64,000 nucleotides of DNA from DMER64 sp041652255 (GCA_041652255.1 JBAZHT010000002.1:1-64000); one strand, 5' to 3'; shown: positions 9,301 through 17,936, counted from the stretch's first letter. A program made the numbers and translations. The notes: generated by a model not told the origin, from the sequence alone.

Positions 9301-10139
9301 CCGGGAATATGCATGTGGAATTCAGCAAACACAATGGATTTGTCTCTTCTCTTTCTTTTTCGGGACGGAAAATGCTCCTGGAAAACACCTTTATCAGGCC
9401 CAATTTCTGGCGTGCTCCCACCGACAACGACTTTGGGGCGTCACTGCAGACAAAATACGCGGTCTGGAAGGATCCGGTCATGGAGTTCAGGGGGTTCAGC
9501 ACGGAAGACAATGAGCTCTGTGCCCGGTATGACCTGCCGCAACTCAACGCCCAACTCTTTATGAGATACAGTACCGATCCCCGGGGAGGTTTGCGCATAA
9601 CCCAGGAACTCAAAACAGGGGTGTTGCAGGATGAAGTCCGGGATATACCTCCGCTGTTCCGGTTTGGTATCAGGTTTTTTACCCCAAAACACTACAACAG
9701 GCTTGTTTATTATGGCAGAGGTCCCGGAGAAAATTACCCGGACCGAAAAGATGCGTCGTTTGTAGGGCTTTACCGTCAGCGTGTTGAAGAACAGTTTTAC
9801 CCCTACATCCGGCCCCAGGAGAACGGGACCAGGACGGACATCAGATGGTGGCAATTGGTGGATCACCGGGGCTCAGGCATCCTGGTGGACTCGGATTCTT
9901 TGTTTTCTGCCTCGGCACTACATTATTCACAAGAAATGCTGGACGACACTCCCGCCAAGCACAACCGTCATTCCCGGGATCTGAAAGAAGCGGATTTTAC
10001 CCAATGCTCTGTTGATCTCCGTCAAATGGGTCTGGGATGCATCAATTCGTGGGGTGCACTTCCCCAATCGCAATACCTGTTGCCTTATGGGGATTACTCC
10101 TTTACCTGTTCCATTCTTGATACAAATAATAACTATTGA
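6348..10139 (+). CDS. Exported glycerophosphodiester phosphodiesterase / GH2 beta-galactosidase fusion
   Basis: 1263 residues in one unbroken frame. Residues 1-21 form a signal peptide. Residues ~24-248 are a GDPD domain with its catalytic set: VIAHRGFW, VEIDVYLTTDG (Glu and Asp) and LVHDP. From ~250 to the end is a full-length LacZ-type GH2 enzyme beginning WQDPGLSQVNRAPM, with acid/base Glu698 (WSMGNEAGDG) and nucleophile Glu762 (IQCEYAHAMGNS), plus the C-terminal lid domain. Free-standing Bacteroidota GH2 enzymes begin near this same QVNRAPM region after their own signal peptide, so the join lies cleanly between domains. The protein could cut glycerophosphodiesters and beta-galactosides in the periplasm; whether one substrate carries both bonds is unknown. 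GH97 follows 1 nt after the stop. Confidence 0.9.
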   Translation: MLRITLISTILYIFSSLSLAAQPGVIAHRGFWDREGSAQNSRSSVQNAINAGCYGVEIDVYLTTDGKLVLVHDPVLNGVRIDESAYSDLSGHTLSNGETLPLLDEILPLIAAQQRTRLIIEIKPHRDKDTEKAAVAGILELVKQAGVSEKVEYISFSAHICEMVIASQPKARVAYLGGSLAPEQLKKKGYSGLDYNMRILRENPQWIPQAKQLGLTVNVWTVNRPEDIHYFTLSGVDYITTDNPAYVPDALWQDPGLSQVNRAPMRTSYFAYENLPLALSGKKDSSAMFKDLKGLWKFAWTHHAEGGYSDFQQPEYDDRAWDLMPVPGLWELNGYGDPLYLNMGYAWMNQYRSNPPVVPLMNNHTGYYRHTFTLPENWTGKQVFIHLGSVTSNAYLWINGMFAGYSQDSKLEAQFDITPYLKEGENLIALQVFRWCDGTYLEDQDFWRLSGIARDAYLFAREKTHIHDFILDPSLENNYRQGNLNLSATLNKPSGDFILKAELTTPQGLSLGSKTLSEKGDNLFTGNFLVKNVQSWSAELPRLYTLVLSLEDRHTGKTVEYIPWKVGFRSVEIKNAQLLVNGNPVLIKGANRHEMDPSTGYGVSRERMIQDIRLMKQFNINAVRTCHYPNTPLWYELCDLYGIYVVDEANIESHGMGYGEHTLAARQDYLQAHLQRMERMFERDKNHSCIIVWSMGNEAGDGHNFTKGYELLREADIQQRPIQYERATRADISDIFAPMYLGYEGCVRYLENDPQRPLIQCEYAHAMGNSQGGFGRYWEIIRKYPHYQGGFIWDFVDQALYLERPDGPFIFAYGGDYNIYDASDQNFNCNGLFSPDRKPNPHAHEVAYHYQNVWVHDEDAANGKISVFNENFFRDLSHLYLEWEVTADGIPVLTGYVNDLNIPPQKTGPVGLGYRSSTLLPYGNKELFLNVRFYTKKTEGLLTAGELQAKGQLLIQGPQTKETAPGSPEEVLIINHDRNWLIVQAGNMHVEFSKHNGFVSSLSFSGRKMLLENTFIRPNFWRAPTDNDFGASLQTKYAVWKDPVMEFRGFSTEDNELCARYDLPQLNAQLFMRYSTDPRGGLRITQELKTGVLQDEVRDIPPLFRFGIRFFTPKHYNRLVYYGRGPGENYPDRKDASFVGLYRQRVEEQFYPYIRPQENGTRTDIRWWQLVDHRGSGILVDSDSLFSASALHYSQEMLDDTPAKHNRHSRDLKEADFTQCSVDLRQMGLGCINSWGALPQSQYLLPYGDYSFTCSILDTNNNY

Positions 10140-10140
10140 T

Positions 10141-12141
10141 ATGAAAACTTCCTTTAGAAAACGCCTTCCCTTTCTCCTTTTATCCTTTCTCCTTTTTAGC
10201 TTTACGACATCACCCCTGGAGGGAAAAGTAAAAGTATACTCCATCACATCTCCCAATGGAGAGTTTGAATTACAGGTAGTTACAGATACCAATATTTCTT
10301 TTTGCCTGTTGCACAAAGGCAACGTACTGGTGTCTTCTCCATCACTGTCCATGACATTAAAAGACGGAACGGTTTTGGGTCCGAATGCCCGGCTTGTAAA
10401 AGCAAAAACAACCGATTCACGGGAGATCATCCCGTCCCCATTGTACAGAAAGTCACAAATTGTTGATCAATACCGGCAACTGGATGTAAAATTCAGGGGA
10501 GGGTTCGGGGTCCGCTTTCGAATATACGACCAGGGAGCTGCCTATCAATTCTACACAGAGCGAAAAGATACTCTTTGCATAGTGGATGAATCCGCCGGAT
10601 TCATCTTTGAACAAGATCACACGTGTTACATTCCTTACAGTCGCGGAGAAGAAAACCCTTTTCAAAATTCCTTTGAAAACGTATACTCAATCATCCCCGT
10701 AAGTGAATTTAACCCGGAAAAACTGGCTTTTTTACCTTTGCTTGTCTGCCTGGAGAACGGGATGAAAATGGCCCTGACGGAATCGGATCTGGAATCATAC
10801 CCGGGCATGTACCTGCGTGGAGCAAAAACCGCCAACGGTTTTGAATTCAAAGGCGTATTCGCACCCATCCCTTCAAAGACCCGGACAGAACCGGGAAGAG
10901 GGCAGGTCCTGGCAGCGGAATATTCGGACGTTTTGGCAAAAACCACGGGGGCCCGATCGTTCCCATGGCGGATCATGGCAGTGGCTGCGGAAGATACCGC
11001 TTTGCCGGTGAATGATTTGGTTTACCTTCTGGGTTCTCCAAACAGGATTGGAGATACAGACTGGATCAAACCGGGGAAAGTCGCCTGGGATTGGTGGAAC
11101 AACTGGGGAATTACAGGTGTGAATTTCCCGGCCGGTATCAATACCCAAACATACAAATATTACATTGATTTTGCCAGTGCCAACGGGATAGAATACGTTG
11201 TCCTGGATGAAGGCTGGTCTCCTCCCGCCGGGCATGATATCATGAAAGTGATCCCGCAAATTGATCTGAAAGAATTGGTGTCCTATGCAGATGAAAAAAA
11301 CGTAGACCTGATTCTCTGGTGTGTGGGTTATGTACTGGATGAAAAGCTGGAAGAGGCATGCCGTACATACTCGGAAATGGGCTTTAAAGGATTTAAAGTG
11401 GATTTCATGGACCGGGACGACCAGCTTGTGGTTGACATGCTTTACCGTATTGCCCATACATCGGCCCGCTACAACATGTTGATTGATCTGCACGGTATGT
11501 ATAAACCTACGGGGCTAAACCGGACGTATCCCAATGTGGTGAATTTTGAAGGCATATTCGGATTGGAACAATCCAAGTGGAGCCGCGAAGACCTGGTCCC
11601 TTATGAGGTCACCTTTCCTTACATCCGTATGCTTGCAGGCCCTGTTGATTACACGCAGGGGGCTATGAGAAACGCTACTCGTCAGGATTTCCATCCTGTA
11701 TACAACAATCCGATGGCCGCCGGAACACGTGCAAGACAGGTCGCTACCTATGTGGTATTTGACAATCCGCTTGTCATGTTATGCGACAATCCCACTGCCT
11801 ATATCAAAGAACAGGAAACCACGGATTTCATTACACAGATTCCGGTTGTATGGGACGAGACCCGAATATTGCAGGGAAAACTGGGAGAATCTATTGTATC
11901 TGCTCGCAGAAACGGATCCCGTTGGTTTGTCGGCGGATTGACGGACTGGACTCCGCGTACGATCTCTCTTGATTTATCCTTCCTGGAACCCGGCCGCACC
12001 TATAAGGCCCGGATCTTTTGTGACGGGATCAATGCGCACCGCCATGCGACCGATTACAAAATTGAAGAACGGGAAGTGACCCGGGAAGACACCCTTACTG
12101 TCCGTTTAAGCCCGGGAGGAGGGTTTGCGATAATGTTTTGA
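10141..12141 (+). CDS. Glycoside hydrolase family 97 (alpha-galactosidase-like retaining type)
   Basis: 666 residues from ATG 10141, one base after the stop of the GDPD-GH2 gene; the frame is open further upstream, but only this ATG gives a signal peptide (~28 residues). The GH97 N-domain (~30-290), the (beta/alpha)8 barrel beginning AWDWWNNWGITGV, and the C-terminal domain are all present. In FKVDFMDRDDQ, Asp421 sits where the retaining GH97 subgroup has its nucleophile; inverting SusB-type alpha-glucosidases use glutamates instead. This favours alpha-galactosidase or a related retaining activity, by inference. With the upstream beta-galactosidase and galM it suggests galactose release. Its last 47 nt overlap the convergent zeta-like gene. 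Confidence 0.88.
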   Translation: MKTSFRKRLPFLLLSFLLFSFTTSPLEGKVKVYSITSPNGEFELQVVTDTNISFCLLHKGNVLVSSPSLSMTLKDGTVLGPNARLVKAKTTDSREIIPSPLYRKSQIVDQYRQLDVKFRGGFGVRFRIYDQGAAYQFYTERKDTLCIVDESAGFIFEQDHTCYIPYSRGEENPFQNSFENVYSIIPVSEFNPEKLAFLPLLVCLENGMKMALTESDLESYPGMYLRGAKTANGFEFKGVFAPIPSKTRTEPGRGQVLAAEYSDVLAKTTGARSFPWRIMAVAAEDTALPVNDLVYLLGSPNRIGDTDWIKPGKVAWDWWNNWGITGVNFPAGINTQTYKYYIDFASANGIEYVVLDEGWSPPAGHDIMKVIPQIDLKELVSYADEKNVDLILWCVGYVLDEKLEEACRTYSEMGFKGFKVDFMDRDDQLVVDMLYRIAHTSARYNMLIDLHGMYKPTGLNRTYPNVVNFEGIFGLEQSKWSREDLVPYEVTFPYIRMLAGPVDYTQGAMRNATRQDFHPVYNNPMAAGTRARQVATYVVFDNPLVMLCDNPTAYIKEQETTDFITQIPVVWDETRILQGKLGESIVSARRNGSRWFVGGLTDWTPRTISLDLSFLEPGRTYKARIFCDGINAHRHATDYKIEEREVTREDTLTVRLSPGGGFAIMF

Positions 12142-12694
12142 GTTGCTCGTAATCCCGTTTGTTGTAGATCTTTGTTTCTTTTAAACCGCTTCCTTCTGCA
12201 ATAAGAGAGGAAGGGGTTTCTGAATTATTAATCAGCAACCACCTGTTACTCAAGGGTATGTATATGTTGAACAAGTTTCTCATACCCGACCAATACCGCC
12301 GTCGGATCACGTTTTCCGGAATACTGTGTCCCCCGGCAATTACGCGGTTTTGTACACGTTCCACGGCCAAATCGGGACTTTTCAGCCAGAAATACACCAA
12401 CATAATCTCATAACCTTTCTTTTTTGTTTTCTCAATCAGGCTGGCATAGGAACGTACCGCCAGTGTTGTTTCAAAAGCAAAATCCTCTTTGGTATCGGTC
12501 AGGCTTTTGATTCTTTTGAGCATAACCCTTCCTGCATCTATGGCAGCATGTGACAGGTCAAAAGGAGAAATACCCCTGGCTATTTCGTCTGAATTTACAA
12601 AATCCCGGCATTGAAGCATCTCGGAAAGGATGGTATAAGAAGCTGTGGTCTTACCGGCTCCGTTGCAGCCGCTTATCACATACATAGTTGGCAT
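12095..12694 (-). CDS. Zeta-toxin-like P-loop kinase, no antitoxin visible
   Basis: 199 residues. A Walker A motif, SGCNGAGKTT (residues ~8-17), is followed by VNSDEIARGISPF and FAFETTLA, the arrangement of zeta toxins and related small kinases. Zeta toxins phosphorylate UDP-N-acetylglucosamine, but many chromosomal homologues have unknown targets. No epsilon-type or other small antitoxin gene is next to it: upstream are 37 nt and a divergent methyltransferase gene, downstream it overlaps GH97 by 47 nt. A -7 element lies only 4 nt before the ATG, so the transcript is probably leaderless. It could be a housekeeping kinase or a toxin controlled from elsewhere. Confidence 0.75.
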   Translation of the reverse strand: MPTMYVISGCNGAGKTTASYTILSEMLQCRDFVNSDEIARGISPFDLSHAAIDAGRVMLKRIKSLTDTKEDFAFETTLAVRSYASLIEKTKKKGYEIMLVYFWLKSPDLAVERVQNRVIAGGHSIPENVIRRRYWSGMRNLFNIYIPLSNRWLLINNSETPSSLIAEGSGLKETKIYNKRDYEQLKTLSQTLLPGLNGQ

Positions 12695-12698
12695 AATG

Positions 12699-12706
12699 CA
12701 AATTTA
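12699..12706 (-). promoter_or_regulatory. -7 element of the zeta-like gene, 4 nt from its ATG
   Basis: The minus strand reads TAAATTTG, then CATT, then ATG at 12694. With the start site expected a few bases after the element, little or no 5' untranslated region remains. No TTTG is present 19 nt upstream. Confidence 0.55.
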
Positions 12707-12719
12707 CATTAAAAACCCG

Positions 12720-12727
12720 TACCTTTG
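12720..12727 (+). promoter_or_regulatory. -7 element of the RNA methyltransferase gene, 4 nt from its ATG
   Basis: TACCTTTG is followed by TTAA and the ATG at 12732. It faces away from the zeta-gene promoter within a 37-nt intergenic region, and both transcripts would be leaderless. Confidence 0.6.
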
Positions 12728-12731
12728 TTAA

Positions 12732-13268
12732 ATGCCCAGAAAAATTCCCAACAGAGAACTTCGCCGACTGACCCCGGAAGAATTCCGTGAAAGCCCAAAA
12801 ATGCCTGTCGTAGTGGTACTGGACAATATCCGAAGCAGGCACAATACCGGATCCGTTTTCAGGACTTCGGATGCGTTTGCCCTGGAACATATCTGTTTGT
12901 GTGGAATAACTTCCTGTCCTCCGTCTCCTGAAATTCACAAGGCGGCTTTGGGTGCGGAAAACACCGTAGAATGGACGTATTATAAAAACACCCTGGATGC
13001 CGTACACTTGTTACAGAAGAAAGGGTATACGGTATGGGCCGTGGAACAGGCCGAAGGTGCTGTTAACCTGGAACATTTCCGCCCGGATAAAAATGCCGGG
13101 ATCGCTTTGGTATTTGGTCATGAAGTCCGGGGTGTTCAACAGGATGTGGTAAATGCCTGTGACGGGTGCATTGAGATCCCTCAACACGGCACCAAGCATT
13201 CCTTTAACGTGTCGGTTGCCGTAGGAGTGGTCTTGTGGCATTGTTACCTTACCCTTAAAGTGCTATAG
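12732..13268 (+). CDS. TrmH/SpoU-family RNA 2'-O-methyltransferase
   Basis: 178 residues of SPOUT fold. Its three motifs are present: NIRSRHNTGSVFRT (motif 1), FGHEVRGV (motif 2) and EIPQHGTKHSFNVSVA (motif 3), which together build the knotted SAM site. Proteins of this length typically methylate tRNA at position 18 or 34; the target cannot be read from sequence, and it lacks the extra N-terminal substrate domain of RlmB-type enzymes. The ATG at 12732 matches where homologues begin (basic NRELRRLTPEEF segment). The last 25 nt overlap the convergent metF gene. Confidence 0.87.
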   Translation: MPRKIPNRELRRLTPEEFRESPKMPVVVVLDNIRSRHNTGSVFRTSDAFALEHICLCGITSCPPSPEIHKAALGAENTVEWTYYKNTLDAVHLLQKKGYTVWAVEQAEGAVNLEHFRPDKNAGIALVFGHEVRGVQQDVVNACDGCIEIPQHGTKHSFNVSVAVGVVLWHCYLTLKVL

Positions 13269-14116
13269 ATCTCTACCGTCGCCCGGGATTTATTGAGTGT
13301 ATAAAAATGAATGCCCGGAGCTCCCTTTGATAACAGATCCCGGCATTGCTCTATGGCAAAATCCATCCCGGCCTTGTATATTGCCTCTGCATTGTAACGG
13401 TTCTCTTCTAATTTTTGCAAAAATGTGTCAGGGATGCTTGCATGCGATAAATTGACGAACCTTTCCAACTGGGAGTATTTTATCAGAGGGATTATGCCCG
13501 GGATGATACGGCATTGAATGCCTTCCTTGCGGGCATGGGCAACAAAATCAAAGTACTTCTGATTGTCAAAAAAGAACTGGGTGATCAAAAAATCACACCC
13601 GGCATCTACTTTTTTTTTCAGGTTCTTGATATCATATTCTGCATTGACGGATTCCGGATGTACTTCAGGATAAGCCCCTCCCCCAATGCAGCAATCTTCT
13701 ATGTGTTCTCTTGTATAGGAGATCAATTCAGTAGCATTGGCAAACCCGTCGTAACACGGGATAAAGCCGTATTTTGATCCGATCTCGGGATCTCCCCGCA
13801 ACAACATGAAGTTTTGCAGTCCTTTTGCTCGTAAAGTCCTGAGATCTTCCAGGACTTTGGATTTTGTACTACCCACGCAGGTATAATGAGCCACTGTATT
13901 CAGCCCAATCCTGTTTTTCAGGTAATCAACCAGGTCAAAAGTGCGTGAACGGGTTGATCCTCCCGCCCCGTAAGTGACCGAAACAAAAGAAGGATCCAGC
14001 TTGATCAGCTGTCCAATATTGATCCCAAGATCAACAGCCGCTATCTCATCTTTCGGGGGATAAAACTCAAAAGAAAAAGTTTTTTCCTTTTGTTTGAATA
14101 TGTCCGTGATCTTCAT
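13244..14116 (-). CDS. metF: 5,10-methylenetetrahydrofolate reductase
   Basis: 290 residues, close to the bacterial MetF size. It is a cytoplasmic FAD enzyme reducing methylene-THF to methyl-THF, the methyl donor used by the methionine synthase encoded just upstream. Recognisable parts are KTFSFEFYPPK near the N-terminus, VSVTYGAGGSTR, LLRGDPE and ITQFFFDN. The ATG overlaps the metH stop by 4 nt (ATGA), so translation is probably coupled. The final residues are encoded inside the overlap with the convergent methyltransferase gene. Confidence 0.94.
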   Translation of the reverse strand: MKITDIFKQKEKTFSFEFYPPKDEIAAVDLGINIGQLIKLDPSFVSVTYGAGGSTRSRTFDLVDYLKNRIGLNTVAHYTCVGSTKSKVLEDLRTLRAKGLQNFMLLRGDPEIGSKYGFIPCYDGFANATELISYTREHIEDCCIGGGAYPEVHPESVNAEYDIKNLKKKVDAGCDFLITQFFFDNQKYFDFVAHARKEGIQCRIIPGIIPLIKYSQLERFVNLSHASIPDTFLQKLEENRYNAEAIYKAGMDFAIEQCRDLLSKGAPGIHFYTLNKSRATVEIYSTLRVR

Positions 14117-17100
14117 ACCCGGGACTCTTTATGCACGGTAAAATAGCGGGCTTGCGGATGTCCTATATACATTCCGCACACCGTTGAAGCCGGTTGCATC
14201 ATGAAAGACGGTGTAAGTGTTACCTCCAGATCTTTTTCCGCTTGTAACAGGGTGACGACTTCTTTTTTCAACGCATGATCCGGACACGAAGGATACCCGA
14301 AAGCCGGGCGGATTCCCCGCAATGCACCGCATGGCAGTTTCATGAAGTCCCGGTGGAGGTATTCGCTGCAAGCTTCGGCCAGCCTGTCCAACAAGGTCTG
14401 CAACATCAGGGCATTGTATATGTCCCCTTCTTCCTTAAAACGTGCTATTTGTCTCTCCAGCCCGGGCGAAGAAGCAGTAAGCAGGAACAATCCCGCATAA
14501 TCCGGTGCATGAGCAGGGTTCCCCGGCACTATGAAATCGGTAAGACAAAGATTTGCAGAACCGTCTTTTTGACGCAGCATATCCCGTTCCATGGGCAAAT
14601 CCAGTATAACCCGCCTGAGGGAAGCATCGGCATAAAAAACAATATGGTCTTCTTCTGTGGAAAAAGCGGGCCAAAATCCGGCAACAGCACGGGCAAAAGC
14701 AATATCTCCGTATTTGCCCTGAACAAGATCATCCAGCATAACCCGGGCTTCTGCCACGGATTTCTTTTTTTCCTCTTCAGACCCCTGTACTTCCCATGTT
14801 TTCAAGAACATATCCCACTCGATCAAAGGGCCGAGTTTTTCAAAGGGGATCTCGAACTGTCTGGCCCCCACAAAAGGAGGTACAAAATCATCCAGTCCGT
14901 GCCGCTGTCCGCAATGCGGACAAAGGTTTCGCATCCTCCAGTTGACCGTAGACACCCACCGGTTGGCATAAGCTTCTTCCCTTGTTACGTATTCCCGTTT
15001 GGAGCGGGCATTTGTATAGGCATTACGCATAAGGGTTTGTGAAGCTTTCAGATCTGCAACAAACCTTTTTTTTATGCTTTCGTCACGGGAAAAATAATCG
15101 GCCAGTAACGGTACCACTCCGGCCGCATCGGGACAATGAATGACCACTCCGCTGTATTCGGGAGCGATTCGCAACGCAATAAACAAGGCCGAGGTGGTAG
15201 CACCTCCAATGAGCAATGGAATGGTCAGGCCTGCTTTCTCCATAGAACGGGCAACCTCTGCCATCTCATCCAGAGAGGGGGTGATCAGTCCGCTCAATCC
15301 GACAAATGCAGCCTGCCTGTTCCGGGCTTCCTCAACGATCCTGTGGGCCGGGACCATTACCCCAAGATCGGTAACCCGGTAATTATTACACTCCATCACC
15401 AGACTAACCAGGTTTTTCCCTATATCGTGCACGTCTCCTTTTACCGTAGCAATAATACCATGGATTGTTTCGTTTCCCTTCCCCGTGGCAGTTTCTTTTT
15501 TCTTTTCTTCTTCTATCCGGGGCTGTAGTATGGCAACGGCTTTTTTCATGGTACGTGCCGTTTTAACCACCTGGGGAAGAAACATTTTTCCCTCTCCAAA
15601 CAATTTTCCCACCCGGGACATTCCCTCCATCAGGGTATTTTCAACAATTTCCATGGCAGGTACATCCTGCATGGCACCCAGATCTTCTTCCAGAAATGTT
15701 TCCGTTCCGTGGGCCAATGCGTACATGAGTCTTTCCCGAACATCCATATCCCGCCATGCATAATGGGTGTCTGCGGCGGGTTCGTTTTTTCTGTTGAATT
15801 CTCCGGCAATTTCCACTAAACGCGATGTGGCTTCAGCATCGGTATCCAGAATTACATCTTCAATTGCCTTACGTAACGTTTCGGGAATATCATTGTAAAC
15901 CGGTTGTTCTCCCGGTTTTACTATGGCCATGTCCAATCCGGCAGCTATGGCGTGATACAGGAAAACCGAATGCATGGCTTCCCGTACGGTGTTATTTCCC
16001 CTGAACGAAAATGAAAGATTGCTGACTCCTGCTATTACCGGTGCATCTTTCAGATTCTGTTTCAAATACCTGACTGTTTCCAGGAAATCCACGGCAAAAC
16101 GACGGTGTTCTTCCATTCCGGTGCCTATGGCCAACACGTTGGGATCCAGAATAACATCGCGGGGTTGAAACCCGGCTTCTTCCGTCAGTAATTTATAGGC
16201 CCGTGTACATATTTCTATACGGCGCTCAAAAGTGGTTGCCTGGCCTTGCTCATCAAAAGCCATGACAATAACGGCTGCCCCGTATTGTTTAATAAGACGG
16301 GCACGTCGCAGAAATTCTTCCGGACCTTCCTTCAGACTTATGGAATTAACTATGGATTTCCCCTGTAAACATTGTAATCCGGTTTCCAGAACTTCCCACC
16401 GGGAAGAATCCAACATCACCGGAACACTGGCGATTTCCGGATCCGAACCCAATCTTAGAAGGAATTCCCGCATAGCATACACGGCATCCAGCATGGGATC
16501 ATCCATATTAACATCCAGTACATGGGCTCCGTCGCGGACCATTTTTCGTGCTGTTTCCAGCGCTTCATCATAATTTTCATCATGGATCAAACGGGCAAAT
16601 TTCCGGCTTCCGGAAACATTGGTACGTTCGCCCACCAGGACAAATGCAGGTTCATCCTGCACCCACAATATATCCATCCCGCTAAAGACCATTTTTGGAG
16701 AATGTTCCCGGGATTCTCTTCCTGTAACGATTCTTGGCCGGGCAGCACATTCACGCACCATAGAAGCAAGAGCGGCAATGTGGGCCGGTGTGGTTCCGCA
16801 GCATCCTCCCACAATATTTACAAGGCTTTCCTCTACAAAGGGCCTCATCTGGCGGGCCATTTCATCCGGCGTAAGGTTGTAATTTCCGTACAGATCCGGC
16901 AAACCGGCATTAGGGTGTGCACTTGTAAAGGTCGTCGCATGCCGGGATAAGATACGCAGGAATGGCAGTATTTTATCGGGGCCAAAAGAACAATTCAATC
17001 CCGTGCTGAACAATCCGGATTGTTCTGTAGAAACCAGAAAAGCTTCGATCGTTTGCCCCGATAAAACCCTTCCGGAATTGTCCGCTATGGTTGCAGAAAG

Positions 17101-17655
17101 CATGACCGGCATTCCGGGAGCTTCCTCCGTCAGGGCAAACAGTGCAGCCTTGGCGTTCAGGGTATCGAATACCGTTTCTATAAGAAACATATCCACCCCC
17201 CCGTCTTTCAACCCCCGGGCTTGTTCCCTGTATGCGTTTACCAGGGTCGGAAAATCGACGGCCCGTTCACCGGGACGGTTTACATCCGGAGATATGGATG
17301 CCGATTTATTGGTTGGCCCCATGGATCCGGCAACCAGCAATGCCCCGCTTTCACGCGCCAGTCGGGCAGCCTCCAGGTTCATTTGGTACACCCGGTCCTG
17401 CATGCCGTAATCCTGTTGGGATATGGCATTGGCATTGAAGGTGTTGGTTGTGATTATATCGGCTCCCGCCTCCACGTATTCTTTGTGGATAGACTGTATA
17501 AGAGCCGGTTGCGTAAGGACAAGAATATCATTGTTTCCCTCTGCTCCGGGGGGGAAAGACGGACTGTGGCGCTGGATCATGGTCCCCATGGCGCCGTCCA
17601 GTATCAATATTCGCCCTTTCAGATAGGATCCGGGCTTACTGTTTAGCCAGTTCAC
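14113..17655 (-). CDS. metH: Cobalamin-dependent methionine synthase
   Basis: 1180 residues covering all four MetH modules: homocysteine-binding barrel (~1-320, zinc ligands in GLNCSFGP and GGCCGTTP), pterin-binding barrel (~335-600), cobalamin cap and B12 domain (~640-880, axial His in DVHDIGKNLV) and the SAM-binding reactivation domain (~900-1180, RPAFGYPSCPDH). It transfers a methyl group from methyl-THF to homocysteine in the cytoplasm. Slightly shorter than the E. coli enzyme but complete. Its start overlaps the preceding small gene by 20 nt and its end overlaps metF by 4 nt. No cobalamin or SAM riboswitch is visible at the head of this gene set, which begins with nlpC. Confidence 0.96.
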   Translation of the reverse strand: MNWLNSKPGSYLKGRILILDGAMGTMIQRHSPSFPPGAEGNNDILVLTQPALIQSIHKEYVEAGADIITTNTFNANAISQQDYGMQDRVYQMNLEAARLARESGALLVAGSMGPTNKSASISPDVNRPGERAVDFPTLVNAYREQARGLKDGGVDMFLIETVFDTLNAKAALFALTEEAPGMPVMLSATIADNSGRVLSGQTIEAFLVSTEQSGLFSTGLNCSFGPDKILPFLRILSRHATTFTSAHPNAGLPDLYGNYNLTPDEMARQMRPFVEESLVNIVGGCCGTTPAHIAALASMVRECAARPRIVTGRESREHSPKMVFSGMDILWVQDEPAFVLVGERTNVSGSRKFARLIHDENYDEALETARKMVRDGAHVLDVNMDDPMLDAVYAMREFLLRLGSDPEIASVPVMLDSSRWEVLETGLQCLQGKSIVNSISLKEGPEEFLRRARLIKQYGAAVIVMAFDEQGQATTFERRIEICTRAYKLLTEEAGFQPRDVILDPNVLAIGTGMEEHRRFAVDFLETVRYLKQNLKDAPVIAGVSNLSFSFRGNNTVREAMHSVFLYHAIAAGLDMAIVKPGEQPVYNDIPETLRKAIEDVILDTDAEATSRLVEIAGEFNRKNEPAADTHYAWRDMDVRERLMYALAHGTETFLEEDLGAMQDVPAMEIVENTLMEGMSRVGKLFGEGKMFLPQVVKTARTMKKAVAILQPRIEEEKKKETATGKGNETIHGIIATVKGDVHDIGKNLVSLVMECNNYRVTDLGVMVPAHRIVEEARNRQAAFVGLSGLITPSLDEMAEVARSMEKAGLTIPLLIGGATTSALFIALRIAPEYSGVVIHCPDAAGVVPLLADYFSRDESIKKRFVADLKASQTLMRNAYTNARSKREYVTREEAYANRWVSTVNWRMRNLCPHCGQRHGLDDFVPPFVGARQFEIPFEKLGPLIEWDMFLKTWEVQGSEEEKKKSVAEARVMLDDLVQGKYGDIAFARAVAGFWPAFSTEEDHIVFYADASLRRVILDLPMERDMLRQKDGSANLCLTDFIVPGNPAHAPDYAGLFLLTASSPGLERQIARFKEEGDIYNALMLQTLLDRLAEACSEYLHRDFMKLPCGALRGIRPAFGYPSCPDHALKKEVVTLLQAEKDLEVTLTPSFMMQPASTVCGMYIGHPQARYFTVHKESRV

Positions 17656-17914
17656 TTATTGTCTCAAACAAGTCATCCACTCTTTTCAGAAATTCTTCTT
17701 TCAACGCCTTGAAATGAGGCCGGGCAGGTTTCTCGTGAATATTGTTCAGACGTTCAAACATTTCATCCCTCAGGGCAATCGCCTGGTTGATCACTTCCAT
17801 GGCCTCTTCTTCTTTTTTGTCGGGATTAATGTATATAAATGTACAGCAATCAGAGATCACTTCATCTATCAAATAATCAATATCTTTTTTGAATGTTCTT
17901 AAATTTTCAGGCAT
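17636..17914 (-). CDS. Small conserved protein of unknown function upstream of metH
   Basis: 92 residues from the ATG at 17914 (protein begins MPENLRTFKKDID); upstream codons in frame have only a TTG and look unconserved. The sequence is soluble, largely helical and charged, with a coiled-coil-like C-terminal half rich in Lys, Glu and Phe. No motif or catalytic residue is recognised. It lies 22 nt after the epimerase gene and overlaps the metH start by 20 nt, so it is part of the same transcript. I recall similar ~90-residue proteins in Bacteroidales but know no function. Confidence 0.75.
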   Translation of the reverse strand: MPENLRTFKKDIDYLIDEVISDCCTFIYINPDKKEEEAMEVINQAIALRDEMFERLNNIHEKPARPHFKALKEEFLKRVDDLFETISELAKQ

Positions 17915-17936
17915 ACTGGTTTTTTTTAAATATACA

